A stretch of 64,000 nucleotides of DNA, from NCBI GenBank assembly GCA_025666215.1, contig CP102593.1:628501-692500 (forward strand). The letters run 5' to 3'. Made by a program: the position numbers and the translations under genes. Each line of letters starts with the position of its first letter. Positions within the stretch are counted from its first letter, which is position 1. The stretch is from Xanthomonas campestris pv. phormiicola (lineage in GTDB: Bacteria > Pseudomonadota > Gammaproteobacteria > Xanthomonadales > Xanthomonadaceae). Below are positions 16,252 to 25,166 of the stretch, in pieces. Under the pieces are notes generated by a model. That model had not been told where the DNA came from, did not search any database, and worked only from the letters and a program-made list of their open reading frames with translations.

Positions 16252-17265
16252 ATGGCGACCTCGCAAAAAAAATCCAACCCCTTTTCTCCACCGAAGGTGC
16301 CTGCAGGTGCTTGTAAGTTCGGCTGGCAGTATTGGAATGCCCTGTACCAGAAATTCGGCACTTCCGGTTGGTATTCCGAGGAGCGTTGGCAGTTGGCGGC
16401 GCTCCATTCCAAGTCAAGTCTCAACGCCTTGGCAAGGCAGGTGGCTTGCGGCTTTAAGGCTGCAGGGAGGCCTGCCCAAGTGTTGGTGGATTCTTTCTGG
16501 ATCGATGGCACACCTCAGGTTCAAGGCCACTTGCCGAGTGGAAAGAAGCTGGCACAGTGCGAATTGGCGGACCTGCTGCTCATCGTGGAACAGAGGGACA
16601 TGGCAGGGAACCTAATGATCCGCACTGGGATGCTCTTGCAAGGGAAGACCGTGAAACGCCACGATGCCCTGCCATCAAATCCTTCGACAAAGAAGGAGCG
16701 CCTGCTTCTGGAAGGCCTCTGCCGCGCCCGACCCTTATCGGTCTATAGGGACATCAAGCTGACAGGCCACATAGGGGACTATGTATTCGGCGTTGGTACG
16801 GGCCTGAAGGACTGTGCACGCTACTTGATGATGCCGAAGAAGGCGAACTGGTGCCCAGGCTGCACCCCGCACGAGCCACTTCAAATAGGATGGCCTAAGA
16901 CGCGCTCTTCGAACTCAATTGCTCCGATGACCAGCTTCGTGGCAGCCATCCAGAACCTCGCGATCCATGGCAGCGTGGGGCGCGTGATCCAAGACAAAAG
17001 CCCTAGTGGTGCCTGTGAATGGTCAAGGTTGGTCTGGGACCTTCTGGGTGGCTTCAAATCTGGTCCAATGATGGGGTACGGCGGCCAGTCCCGAGCCAAC
17101 CGCTCCAACTTGATGTCGTTCATCGCGTCGGACTACGGCGACTACCCCGAGGTTCCGCCCGTACCGCCGCCAGAACTAGCAAGTGCACGTAATGCGCCGC
17201 CGGCCATCAGTGTGATTCAGGTGAGCATTCGCACCCCATCGATCGACCGGCAGCCGGTGGACTGA
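16252..17265 (+). CDS. Uncharacterised protein, possible PD-(D/E)xK-type nuclease
   Basis: This protein is 337 residues from the ATG at 16252; a GTG at 16174 would add 26 residues overlapping the dead receiver gene. No signal peptide or membrane helix is seen. Near residues 103-135 the pattern CELADLLLIVEQRD, then MIRTGMLLQGKTVK, has the spacing of a restriction-type core: an Asp on one strand and a Q-x-K on the next. That suggests a PD-(D/E)xK-like nuclease fold by pattern only. A WCPGC pair at about 202-206 could bind metal. It lies at the end of the defence operon in convergent orientation. No family recognised; a defence role is inference from position. Confidence 0.55.
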   Translation: MATSQKKSNPFSPPKVPAGACKFGWQYWNALYQKFGTSGWYSEERWQLAALHSKSSLNALARQVACGFKAAGRPAQVLVDSFWIDGTPQVQGHLPSGKKLAQCELADLLLIVEQRDMAGNLMIRTGMLLQGKTVKRHDALPSNPSTKKERLLLEGLCRARPLSVYRDIKLTGHIGDYVFGVGTGLKDCARYLMMPKKANWCPGCTPHEPLQIGWPKTRSSNSIAPMTSFVAAIQNLAIHGSVGRVIQDKSPSGACEWSRLVWDLLGGFKSGPMMGYGGQSRANRSNLMSFIASDYGDYPEVPPVPPPELASARNAPPAISVIQVSIRTPSIDRQPVD

Positions 17266-17659
17266 CCGATCGGAATCTGCAGGGGATGCACAGGGTCGGC
17301 CGTGCCCGCGGCCAATCATTAATGGTCGCGGTGAAGCAGGGGCCGCCGCCGTGCCGCTGGTTGGCGTGCCGAGCCGTACTCGTCTTGCGAGCATGTGCAA
17401 GCGGCGACTCGTTGTCCGCGTCAGGCATTGGCCGGCGCTAACGGTTTGCTTGGCGGCAAAGAGGGAATTCTCTAGGCTCGACGAGCCGCTTTCGACCAGG
17501 CTTACCGTGCGGCAGAACGAGCGCAGCGCTGTGCCCACGATAGTGGATGCCGGGCGCGACCCGTAAGACGCCCACACCTGTGACCTTTGCGTGCGTAGTC
17601 GTGTCCCCTCAATCAGGGCATTGTCACTCGCGCCGCAGGCTTCCACTTGGCGTGCAGCG
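17266..17659. other. Gap between convergent genes, nothing assigned
   Basis: About 390 bases separate the 16252 gene from the Vsr-type gene, which ends here. Short frames on both strands lack binding sites and recognisable motifs. The sequence has no long hairpin or T-tract. It may include remnants of a mobile element, but none could be identified. Confidence 0.35.
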
Positions 17660-18094
17660 TCAACCGCCGTGAGGGTTCTGCCTGATGGCGGCAGCAAGCC
17701 GTTCTGCCGTTTGCAGCGCCTTGGCGGGCGTGGAGAGTTCGCATTCCCAGGCTACGAGGACTCTCCAGCCTTGCTCTTCGAGCTGGGCCGCCACGCGCTT
17801 GTCCCTATCCGTGTTCTTCCCGAACTTTTCCAACCAAAATGCCGTGTTGCTCTTCGGCGTCGTGGCGATGCTGCACCCGGCGTGGCGATGCCAGAAGCAG
17901 CCATGCACGAACACGACTGTCTTGTATCGGCGAAACACAAGGTCTGGCTTGCCTGGAAGCCTCGTCCCATGCAGGCGATAGCGAAGCCCCAGGCGATGCA
18001 CGGCCTTGCGAAGCGTGAGCTCGGGCTTGGTGTCCTTGCCTCGGATCCGGGACATTCTCTCCGAGCGTTCGCTAGGGGATAGGGAGTCGACCAA
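17660..18094 (-). CDS. vsr: Vsr-type (very short patch repair) DNA endonuclease
   Basis: This 144-residue protein matches the Vsr family: N-terminal SERSERMSRIRGKDTKPELTL, then YRLHGTRLPGKPDLVF with the catalytic Asp, and VFVHGCFWHRHAGCSIATTP with the zinc- and active-site His/Cys residues, WLEKFGKN, and WRVLVAWECEL. Vsr nicks T:G mismatches created when 5-methylcytosine deaminates, so it fits the C5 methyltransferase four genes upstream. The start is a TTG at 18094, with AGGAGG overlapping the stop codon of the preceding giant ATPase gene; it is thus tightly coupled to the operon. Some Vsr-like proteins act in restriction, so a direct attack role is also possible. Confidence 0.85.
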   Translation of the reverse strand: MVDSLSPSERSERMSRIRGKDTKPELTLRKAVHRLGLRYRLHGTRLPGKPDLVFRRYKTVVFVHGCFWHRHAGCSIATTPKSNTAFWLEKFGKNTDRDKRVAAQLEEQGWRVLVAWECELSTPAKALQTAERLAAAIRQNPHGG

Positions 18095-18102
18095 GTTGCC
18101 TC

Positions 18103-21100
18103 CTAGGTTTCCCCTGACGTGTCTTTCTCCAACTCGTAGAAGGGCAGGCCTCGTATTACCTCGCCGGAAACACCAGCCGTCTTGTAGAGGCAGTGGTGGT
18201 TGGCCAAGGTCTTGACCCTCTCGGACAAGTCTCCCAGGTCAGATGTGAAGCCAAGGGCGCCTAGTTCCGCGGGCGTTACATTCGGCACCTTGTGAATGAA
18301 CCATGTCAGTAACGGATCGCGGTAGTCCGTTGTACCAGTCTTGAAGTGCCTCAGGTATTGCGAGGCCAGGATCACGCCGGTGCCAAACTCCCGGCCTTGC
18401 AGGAGCAGTTTGCGTAGGACATCGAACTCGTAGCGCATGATGTTGTCGGCCTCGTCGACTAGGAGGTACGAGTCGATCACGCGCAGTTGTGGATCGCTCC
18501 CGACGAAGGGACGCTTGGGTGTCCTGAGCATGTTCTCGTAGAACATGTTCAGCATGATGGCCACCAGCATGTTCTTGCTGCGGTCATCCTGGCCCATCGC
18601 GTCAAGCGACACCACGACGATGCCGTCGAGAAACTCGTCGAATGGCCTCGTCTTGGCAGGATCCTTCTCGAACACCTCCATGTCCACGAGGTCGTCGATG
18701 ATCGCCATCGGCGCGTCGGACTTGCCCGCAAGCAATTCGCGGTACTCGGCATGGATGTCGTATATGGTTGGCTGCCGCCCTTGCGAGGAACAAGCCTCGT
18801 ACGCGCTGCGGACTGCGCCCTTGAGCTTGTCGCGCTGTACCGGGCCTATGCCCGAGTACACCTTGTCGAGGACATCGGCGAAGAAACGGAACCTGTCCAG
18901 CCATGGGGCCACGGACTCTCCCATGGACGTGGTATCGAATAAGTTGAGCGGAAGACGCGAAGGCTTGACCACGCGTGCACCAGTGGCCGCGACGAATTCG
19001 GTACTGCTGTAGTCACGCTTGTAGTCGAATACCAGGAACCTTGGCTTGATGCCGCGGTTCTCTCGCCTTGCGGTGGCAATCTGGAATATTAGCGACTTCA
19101 GTAGCTGCGTCTTCCCGGTACCGAGGTCACCTACCACGCCGATGTTCAGGTGGTTTAGCCGCGTGTCCGACACGTTCAGGGCAAGCGGGCGAGGTTCGAA
19201 TCCATCGACGGTCCTGCCTATGGAGAGGGCGATACCTGTGTCGTTCTCGCAGGATATTGTGGCCGCTGCTGCAGTTGGCGCGAAGGGTTCCTCTTGCACG
19301 AGGGGCCCGGCGGGAACCTCTTCTTCTGGGCGGGGCACTTGCACCGCGTCATCGCCCTCGGATTCCATGCCGCTGGATGGCGCTGATTGAGGATTCTCAG
19401 GCTCGACGGCGCGAGCTGATGCAGCACTGGCTGCAGGTGCAAGTGGAAGTAGGTTCCAGTCCCCGACCTTGGCGCGGACGGCCTCGTAGAACGCCTGGGC
19501 ATCGCCGCCCACGATCCGCCCTGCGTCCATTGGCGAGATGGCGATGCTCTCGCGGAAGCCGTCCCCATCGTGGTCGTGCGCGTCGCTTAGGGGTGATCCA
19601 TCCACCACGATGAGGCGACCATGGAGGTCTATTGTGATTTCGGGGGATGGGCCCAGTATCGCGGCTGCGATGCGCTCGTGGTAGCCGGCCCATCGCCCGG
19701 CCTGTTCCCTGACGAGCTCGTGCTGGCTGTAGACGCGCAGTCCAAAGCCGATCATTGAGAGCAAGAGGTGCTGGTATGCCAGCTTCCACGCCAGTGACTG
19801 GGTGGCGCGCAGCTCCATTGCCTTCAGCAACGAGGAAAGCGCCCTTGCCTGGCCAAGCGCTTCCTTCGCGTCGTTCGTGCTGAGGGTGTTGCTCTGCTGG
19901 CGGCATTTCACCTCTAGCGGGGTGAGGTGGATGCGGGTCGAGCCCTCGCTCACACGGAAGCCGACGACCAGAAGGTCTGGGCGAGAGAGCGACGCTTCCT
20001 TCCGGTCCTTGCCAAGCGATAAGGCTAGGTCAGCGAGATAGCCGCGGAAGGGATCCACTGGGATGATTATCGCGATGGAGGCATCGTCCGGCGTACCGGA
20101 GAGCACGGGCAGGAGGCTGTCCAGGTTGCCTGATGTACGGAACTGGTCCTGGAGGAGCCGGACCGCGAGGAATAGCCCAAGGTCGCCAGTCGCCCCGGAG
20201 TCGCCGCCGGACAGGCCGCGCACCGTCGGGATGCCTCGCCGGGCGACCTCGAGCAGGACCTGCTCGATTTGGCCTTCGTCGAGCTCGCTGCAGCCTGGCA
20301 GGGGGCGCAGGACCCGCCCGAGCGCATCGCGATCGGCGTCCCTCACTTGCGACAGCAGGTAGTAGCCACTGGTGTCGCCTGCACGGTGGGAGTATGACGG
20401 CAGGTCGTAGTCCCACAGGTACGTCCCCTTGATCCAGCCTCCCAGGAAACACGCTGGGTCGATCGCGGAGGAGGACACCGCGACGAAGCCAGCCTTCTTC
20501 TCCTCGAGCATGCTGGAGACAGCATGCACGTTGGGCGCGAACTGGAGCCCTATAGCGTCGTCGTGGCTATCCTCTAGGGCGCCGATGCAGTGGGCGACCT
20601 TGTCAGCGAACATCTCGCCCGAGGGCGGTGCCGCCAGGGCTTGGCGCGACTCGCTGAGGAATGCCCCATGTAGTTGGCGCCTGATCCTGTGACGGATCAG
20701 GCCCCCCGTCCCCAACGGGGAACGCATGCCTACGGAGGTGGATTCTGGTTGCGCCGAGTCCAACTGGGCAATGATCCCGAGGTCCGGCTTGGCTCCCGCC
20801 GGCTGCTTCTCGAACCAGCGGACGCGGTTGCTGGTGTCCTCTGACAGGTTGGCGATCGTGGCTTGGTCCGGACGCGAGCTGGATGGCCTCGTGTCGAAGA
20901 CCTCTAGGATCCTCGAGCCCACGCCTTGCCGAGGAACAGTGGCCTCGCTAGCCCCGAATCGTCTGGTGCACCAGGTCGCTAGCCCTTCGGTGCAAGCATC
21001 CGTTGCACCACCACCACTCGATAGGACGACACTGACGATTGGCTTTGCCGCCAGAAGATCGGAGACGTCCTCGAGGGCGCGCGCGACCTGGGCAGGACTG

Positions 21101-23637
21101 AACCCACTGGAGATGCCACCCACGATCAAGCCGAATGCGTCGTCGAAGGGCGGCTGCCGCGACTTGTCTGCGATCTGGCCGAGTCGCGCGCCGTTCCACA
21201 GCACCGACCAATAGTCGGAGTTGCACTCGACGGACAGGAATGGAACGCGGTCGACACCGGTGGGCCCCCCGGGCGTCTGGAGCGACATGACCAGTAGGTC
21301 GGGTATGCAGTCCGGGTCCAGAATGCTGGCCGCAGGGCAGGGGCGCGGCACGTCGCCTTCGGCCGCGTCGTAGAGCACTCCTTGTGCGAGGCAATGCCAA
21401 GCCAGGCGCAGGGGATGCAACGGGGAAAGGATGATCGCGTCAGGCACGCGAGCGAGTGTTCGGCCGTCGGCCTCCCTCGGGCAAACAGCGACCACGTCCA
21501 CCCAGCACGCTACGTCGCGATCTGCAGCGAGCCACGCCGTGTATGCATCGAGGTACGTCTCGACGACTGCGCGAAAGTCGGGGTCCCTGGCGAGCCACTT
21601 GCCAAGCGGTGCGGATTCCAGGAGGCCCGCTTGGTCGCTAGTGGCCCTCACCCGGCTGGCAATTTCCTTGCGGGCCTCGACGAACCCCGGCGGGGGCACG
21701 AACAGTGAAGCCTCGGGCCTTGGATCGTGGAGGAAGCGCGCCTCCGAAAGGACGGGGCCGGCGGGCGCTTCCCAGTCCGGGAATGTCCACTTGGTCGCAT
21801 AGTCGTCGGAGAGCACCAAGGGGATGAAGGACCTGCCAACGCTCTGCTCATCGAGCATCCACGCCTGCAGGCTCGACGAACGAGCATGTCGATCAAGCTG
21901 CACGATTGCCTTGCTGTCGAATCTTTCCAGGTGCCGACGATTGAGCTTGATCAGGCGCTCGAACTCGCTCCGGCAACCTTCCTCCTTCGCCTCCTCGCAC
22001 GTGACGTAGACCCTGCAGGTTTCCGTGCCTCGCCCTGGCACCACGAAGGAGACAACCAACTGGTAGTTGCCGTCGGCGTCTATCTCTACCTGGTAGCCAC
22101 CGTCTTTCGCTGCATGAAGCTGTAGTGTTTGCGTCGCCTCCAGGGCTTGCTCCGTCGCATCGTCCGGCACTGCCTCTGCTTGCGTGACGGTGACGCCCTC
22201 GGCGCCGAGGATGAGGAGTTCGAAGCGTCCCGAGCCAGGGACCGACAGCGCGGATTCCCAATCCGCGCGTCCAACTCCCTTGCGGGGCTTCTTTGGCAGC
22301 GAAAGCTTGGATGCCATGCGGGATGTGACGATGATCCCCGGGAGCCAGCTTGCAAGCGACACTACCCGGGTGGTGGCGGCCCTTCGCCCGCTAGCGACCA
22401 CCTTGTAGGTGGTCGGGGAGCGTTGGCCGCTCGAAGGAAGCACATCGTGGTACGGCGTTTTCGCCGCCGGTGCAACATGTATAGACGTGCCCGTCTTGCC
22501 GAGGGACCCGCCCGTGAGCAACACCTCGATCGCCTGGTCTGCAAGTGCCCCTGCCGATATGGAAAGCTCGACACCGGCGCGGACGATCGCGGGCATGCCA
22601 GGGGTCACGGGGAGAACGGAGTTGGTACAGCTGATCGCGAGGTCGCCAATCTGCGCGTCGGGTTCTTCCGCGAGGAGCTCCAGCCAGCACTCGCTCGTAA
22701 GGCCTAGCCACCACGATGGCGGGGGCTCGAGCTCAAGAGCCGTCGATGGCAAGTAGAAGGCCGAGGCGGCGCGCTCGAAGATCGTCGGTACGTTGCACCT
22801 TGCCTGCACGTGCGAAAGGAAGGCCTGAAGGGACTGCTTCGTAGACTCGGCCGTGGCAAGCGCCGCAAGGCGATCCACGCCGGCCTTGAACCCATCGGCC
22901 ATCTCGTCGGCGATCCCGTCCAGGATGCCGAGTTGCAGCTTGGCCGCAATGCTGCCGTCCTGCAACGGTGGTACGCCACAGGCGAGCGCCAGGGCCGAGC
23001 CAGGCAGCAAGCCCTGCGTATCGTCATGGATGGAATAGAGGCGCGAGAGCAACTGCCACGTGCCTTCACCTGGAGCTACCTCGTCCGCCGACGCTGCCGT
23101 CCGCCTTACAAGCAACCTCGCGTCGTCCATTGAATCATCGGCGATGCCAGCATCCTTCAGGCTTCGACTAACCAGTTCCTGGATGAAGCCGTCATCCCAC
23201 CACGTCTCGAACGTGGCGTGGCCCGTGTTGTTGGAGACGTTCATGCCGAACTCTTCCGTCGTCGAGGCCACCGACCTATTGTTGTGCTGGCCGGGTGGCA
23301 TGAGCGCCACGAAGCTAGCCATGTTTGGATCGTTGCGGATATGTAGTAGATGGCTTTCGTCGCACTTGCCGGAAACGCCGATATCTGGATTGGGGCCAGC
23401 CCCCTTGCCAGCCGGAAGCTGTAGCAGCACGGGTAGCATGGCTTCTGCAGCGTCCTGGCCATGGGTGACGCTTATTCCACCGGGAGCGACGAGCTCGTCG
23501 AATACCTTCTCGAGGATCCCGAGCGGGGGCCCGTGGAAGACGAATCTGGACTCGAGCTTGTCGCTTGCTTGCTCACGCGCTGCGCCTTGGACCTTTTCGC
23601 GGATGATGCTGGCCAAGCTATGTACGAGTCTTTTCAT
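18103..23637 (-). CDS. Giant HerA/FtsK-like ATPase, DptH-like restriction protein
   Basis: This 1844-residue protein has no signal peptide. The first roughly 1450 residues carry no motif I can name. The last 380 are a HerA/FtsK-type motor: Walker A GVVGDLGTGKTQLLKSL at about 1500, then PRFLVFDYKRDYSS; Walker B SYLLVDEADNIM at about 1727, followed by YEFDVLRKLLLQGREFGTGV and ILASQYLRHF. That last block is characteristic, as I recall it, of DptH (DndH), the large translocase of phosphorothioation-dependent restriction. A Pro/Glu-rich linker (about 1410-1470) separates the two parts. The start overlaps the preceding gene (ATGA), and Vsr follows after 8 bases. It probably translocates along or senses DNA and drives cleavage with its two upstream partners. 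Confidence 0.75.
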   Translation of the reverse strand: MKRLVHSLASIIREKVQGAAREQASDKLESRFVFHGPPLGILEKVFDELVAPGGISVTHGQDAAEAMLPVLLQLPAGKGAGPNPDIGVSGKCDESHLLHIRNDPNMASFVALMPPGQHNNRSVASTTEEFGMNVSNNTGHATFETWWDDGFIQELVSRSLKDAGIADDSMDDARLLVRRTAASADEVAPGEGTWQLLSRLYSIHDDTQGLLPGSALALACGVPPLQDGSIAAKLQLGILDGIADEMADGFKAGVDRLAALATAESTKQSLQAFLSHVQARCNVPTIFERAASAFYLPSTALELEPPPSWWLGLTSECWLELLAEEPDAQIGDLAISCTNSVLPVTPGMPAIVRAGVELSISAGALADQAIEVLLTGGSLGKTGTSIHVAPAAKTPYHDVLPSSGQRSPTTYKVVASGRRAATTRVVSLASWLPGIIVTSRMASKLSLPKKPRKGVGRADWESALSVPGSGRFELLILGAEGVTVTQAEAVPDDATEQALEATQTLQLHAAKDGGYQVEIDADGNYQLVVSFVVPGRGTETCRVYVTCEEAKEEGCRSEFERLIKLNRRHLERFDSKAIVQLDRHARSSSLQAWMLDEQSVGRSFIPLVLSDDYATKWTFPDWEAPAGPVLSEARFLHDPRPEASLFVPPPGFVEARKEIASRVRATSDQAGLLESAPLGKWLARDPDFRAVVETYLDAYTAWLAADRDVACWVDVVAVCPREADGRTLARVPDAIILSPLHPLRLAWHCLAQGVLYDAAEGDVPRPCPAASILDPDCIPDLLVMSLQTPGGPTGVDRVPFLSVECNSDYWSVLWNGARLGQIADKSRQPPFDDAFGLIVGGISSGFSPAQVARALEDVSDLLAAKPIVSVVLSSGGGATDACTEGLATWCTRRFGASEATVPRQGVGSRILEVFDTRPSSSRPDQATIANLSEDTSNRVRWFEKQPAGAKPDLGIIAQLDSAQPESTSVGMRSPLGTGGLIRHRIRRQLHGAFLSESRQALAAPPSGEMFADKVAHCIGALEDSHDDAIGLQFAPNVHAVSSMLEEKKAGFVAVSSSAIDPACFLGGWIKGTYLWDYDLPSYSHRAGDTSGYYLLSQVRDADRDALGRVLRPLPGCSELDEGQIEQVLLEVARRGIPTVRGLSGGDSGATGDLGLFLAVRLLQDQFRTSGNLDSLLPVLSGTPDDASIAIIIPVDPFRGYLADLALSLGKDRKEASLSRPDLLVVGFRVSEGSTRIHLTPLEVKCRQQSNTLSTNDAKEALGQARALSSLLKAMELRATQSLAWKLAYQHLLLSMIGFGLRVYSQHELVREQAGRWAGYHERIAAAILGPSPEITIDLHGRLIVVDGSPLSDAHDHDGDGFRESIAISPMDAGRIVGGDAQAFYEAVRAKVGDWNLLPLAPAASAASARAVEPENPQSAPSSGMESEGDDAVQVPRPEEEVPAGPLVQEEPFAPTAAAATISCENDTGIALSIGRTVDGFEPRPLALNVSDTRLNHLNIGVVGDLGTGKTQLLKSLIFQIATARRENRGIKPRFLVFDYKRDYSSTEFVAATGARVVKPSRLPLNLFDTTSMGESVAPWLDRFRFFADVLDKVYSGIGPVQRDKLKGAVRSAYEACSSQGRQPTIYDIHAEYRELLAGKSDAPMAIIDDLVDMEVFEKDPAKTRPFDEFLDGIVVVSLDAMGQDDRSKNMLVAIMLNMFYENMLRTPKRPFVGSDPQLRVIDSYLLVDEADNIMRYEFDVLRKLLLQGREFGTGVILASQYLRHFKTGTTDYRDPLLTWFIHKVPNVTPAELGALGFTSDLGDLSERVKTLANHHCLYKTAGVSGEVIRGLPFYELEKDTSGET

Positions 23638-25166
23638 TGTTCTTGACCTAGTGCCGGGTTCGCGGGAAACGGAGGGAGCAACAACATTCCGCTCTCTGCA
23701 TCCGGGCTATCGAGCACTAGGCCGAGCATCCTGAGCTGGTGGCCGAGGTCGTTCCGGGCGATGTCCTGCCGGTCGACGATGACACCGTATGCCGCCAGGT
23801 GCTGGCTCAACCTGTGGATCGACCGGGGCCCTCCCATGCCGGCGAGCGCGCAGTGGACGAGTGCGAGGACGGCGACGGGCCCGAGGGACACGATCCAGGG
23901 ACTCGAGGAACTGCTTCCCTTCTTCTTGAGCACGTAGCCCTGGTCATATCCTCTCAGCAATTGGACTGCCGTCTGCCGTTGGCCGAGCGTGTGCCTCGCA
24001 AACTCGAGGATGTTGGCGCCGATGCCCTTCTTGCAATTCAGCGCGCGAGCCTCTTGCTCCCTGATATCGACAAGAGCCGCCAGCGTTTCGGCATCCGATA
24101 GGAGCTTCCTGTTGTCACGGAGGTGCGCGCACAGACGGGCAACTCCTTCGCTCGACGAGATATCCTCAGGGCATGGGATACCTGCGTCGGAGAGCGACCA
24201 GAGGAGGGTGTTTATTCCCAACCGAGCGAGAAGGTAGCTAGAAGCCTTGTCCTTCAACCCGTTCAGGGCCTTGCCCCCGTATGCCATGTACTGAGCGCTA
24301 GCGGGAAAGATCAATTCCCGTGTCGCATCGGTCCCGACAGGGCCAGCGCCTTCGAGCGCCTCCGATAGGCAGCGCCAAATTCGTGCTTGCACATCGCAAA
24401 GCCATGTCACGTGCGCCACGGCGGCAAGCCGGAGGATCGCTTCCAGCAAACTTTCCCATTGCCGACGAGTCATCGAGTGCTTGGCCTGGATGAGCGCATG
24501 CAGGTCCTTGGCGAATCGGCGCGCGGGCATGAACCGCACATTGTCGAAGTCGTCGCTCGTGAGATTGGCGACCTCCGACCTGGGGACTGGCGCCAACTGC
24601 CAGGAAGACGCGTTCCCCCACGCGGCGGTTTCTTGCTCGAGCCAGCGCGCGAAGACATCGTCCTGGCTATCCACGCCGAGCGCGGCAAAGAGGGCTTCCC
24701 AGAGTGCTTTGGCAGCCTCGTGATCCGGGGAGCCGAGCCAGACCATGCGCCTCACGAGGCCGCCGGCCCGCCAGGAGTTGCTACTTAGTCGCGCCGATCC
24801 TGAAAACGGCGCCAGCGACGGAACGAGCGGAGTGACCTGCAGAAAGCGCTTGGCGGATTGGTTGGGGAGCTTTGGGCTTTCCAGTACTCCATGCAGTACC
24901 GCATTCCAGTCCTCCACGCCGAGCGTCGCGCCTGTCGGCGCCCCTTGCCTCTTGTCCCGCCGCTTCTGCAGTTTTTGATCCAATTCACGACCAGCCTGCG
25001 GCACGCTCCCTTCGCTGATGGATTCGAATCCAATGGTGCGGTAGAGGGACGCGACCAGCACCTCCGAGCTTGCGTATTCCGGCGCGGGGCTGATGGCAAG
25101 CGCGGAATCCTTGTATGCAGGGTGGGACGTTTGCCAGGGAGACTGCCTGAAAGCGGCGAGCGTCAT
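23634..25166 (-). CDS. DptG-like middle component of the restriction cassette
   Basis: This 510-residue protein is without transmembrane segments or nucleotide-binding motifs. The visible pattern is helical, with a C-terminal region GYDQGYVLKKKG, a Ser run, PWIVSLGPVAVLALVHCALA, SQHLAAYGVIVDRQDIARNDLGHQLRMLGLVLDSPDA. This resembles DptG, the non-enzymatic partner in DptFGH systems; that identification rests on gene order and partial pattern memory, not on a search. Both ends overlap neighbours by four bases (ATGA), so the three proteins are probably made in fixed proportion and form a complex. Confidence 0.55.
   Translation of the reverse strand: MTLAAFRQSPWQTSHPAYKDSALAISPAPEYASSEVLVASLYRTIGFESISEGSVPQAGRELDQKLQKRRDKRQGAPTGATLGVEDWNAVLHGVLESPKLPNQSAKRFLQVTPLVPSLAPFSGSARLSSNSWRAGGLVRRMVWLGSPDHEAAKALWEALFAALGVDSQDDVFARWLEQETAAWGNASSWQLAPVPRSEVANLTSDDFDNVRFMPARRFAKDLHALIQAKHSMTRRQWESLLEAILRLAAVAHVTWLCDVQARIWRCLSEALEGAGPVGTDATRELIFPASAQYMAYGGKALNGLKDKASSYLLARLGINTLLWSLSDAGIPCPEDISSSEGVARLCAHLRDNRKLLSDAETLAALVDIREQEARALNCKKGIGANILEFARHTLGQRQTAVQLLRGYDQGYVLKKKGSSSSSPWIVSLGPVAVLALVHCALAGMGGPRSIHRLSQHLAAYGVIVDRQDIARNDLGHQLRMLGLVLDSPDAESGMLLLPPFPANPALGQEQ

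Noticed and set aside
17176..17697. A 173-codon minus-strand frame overlapping the end of the 16252 gene and the Vsr gene
   Set aside because: No binding site or motif, and it overlaps the ends of two better supported genes.
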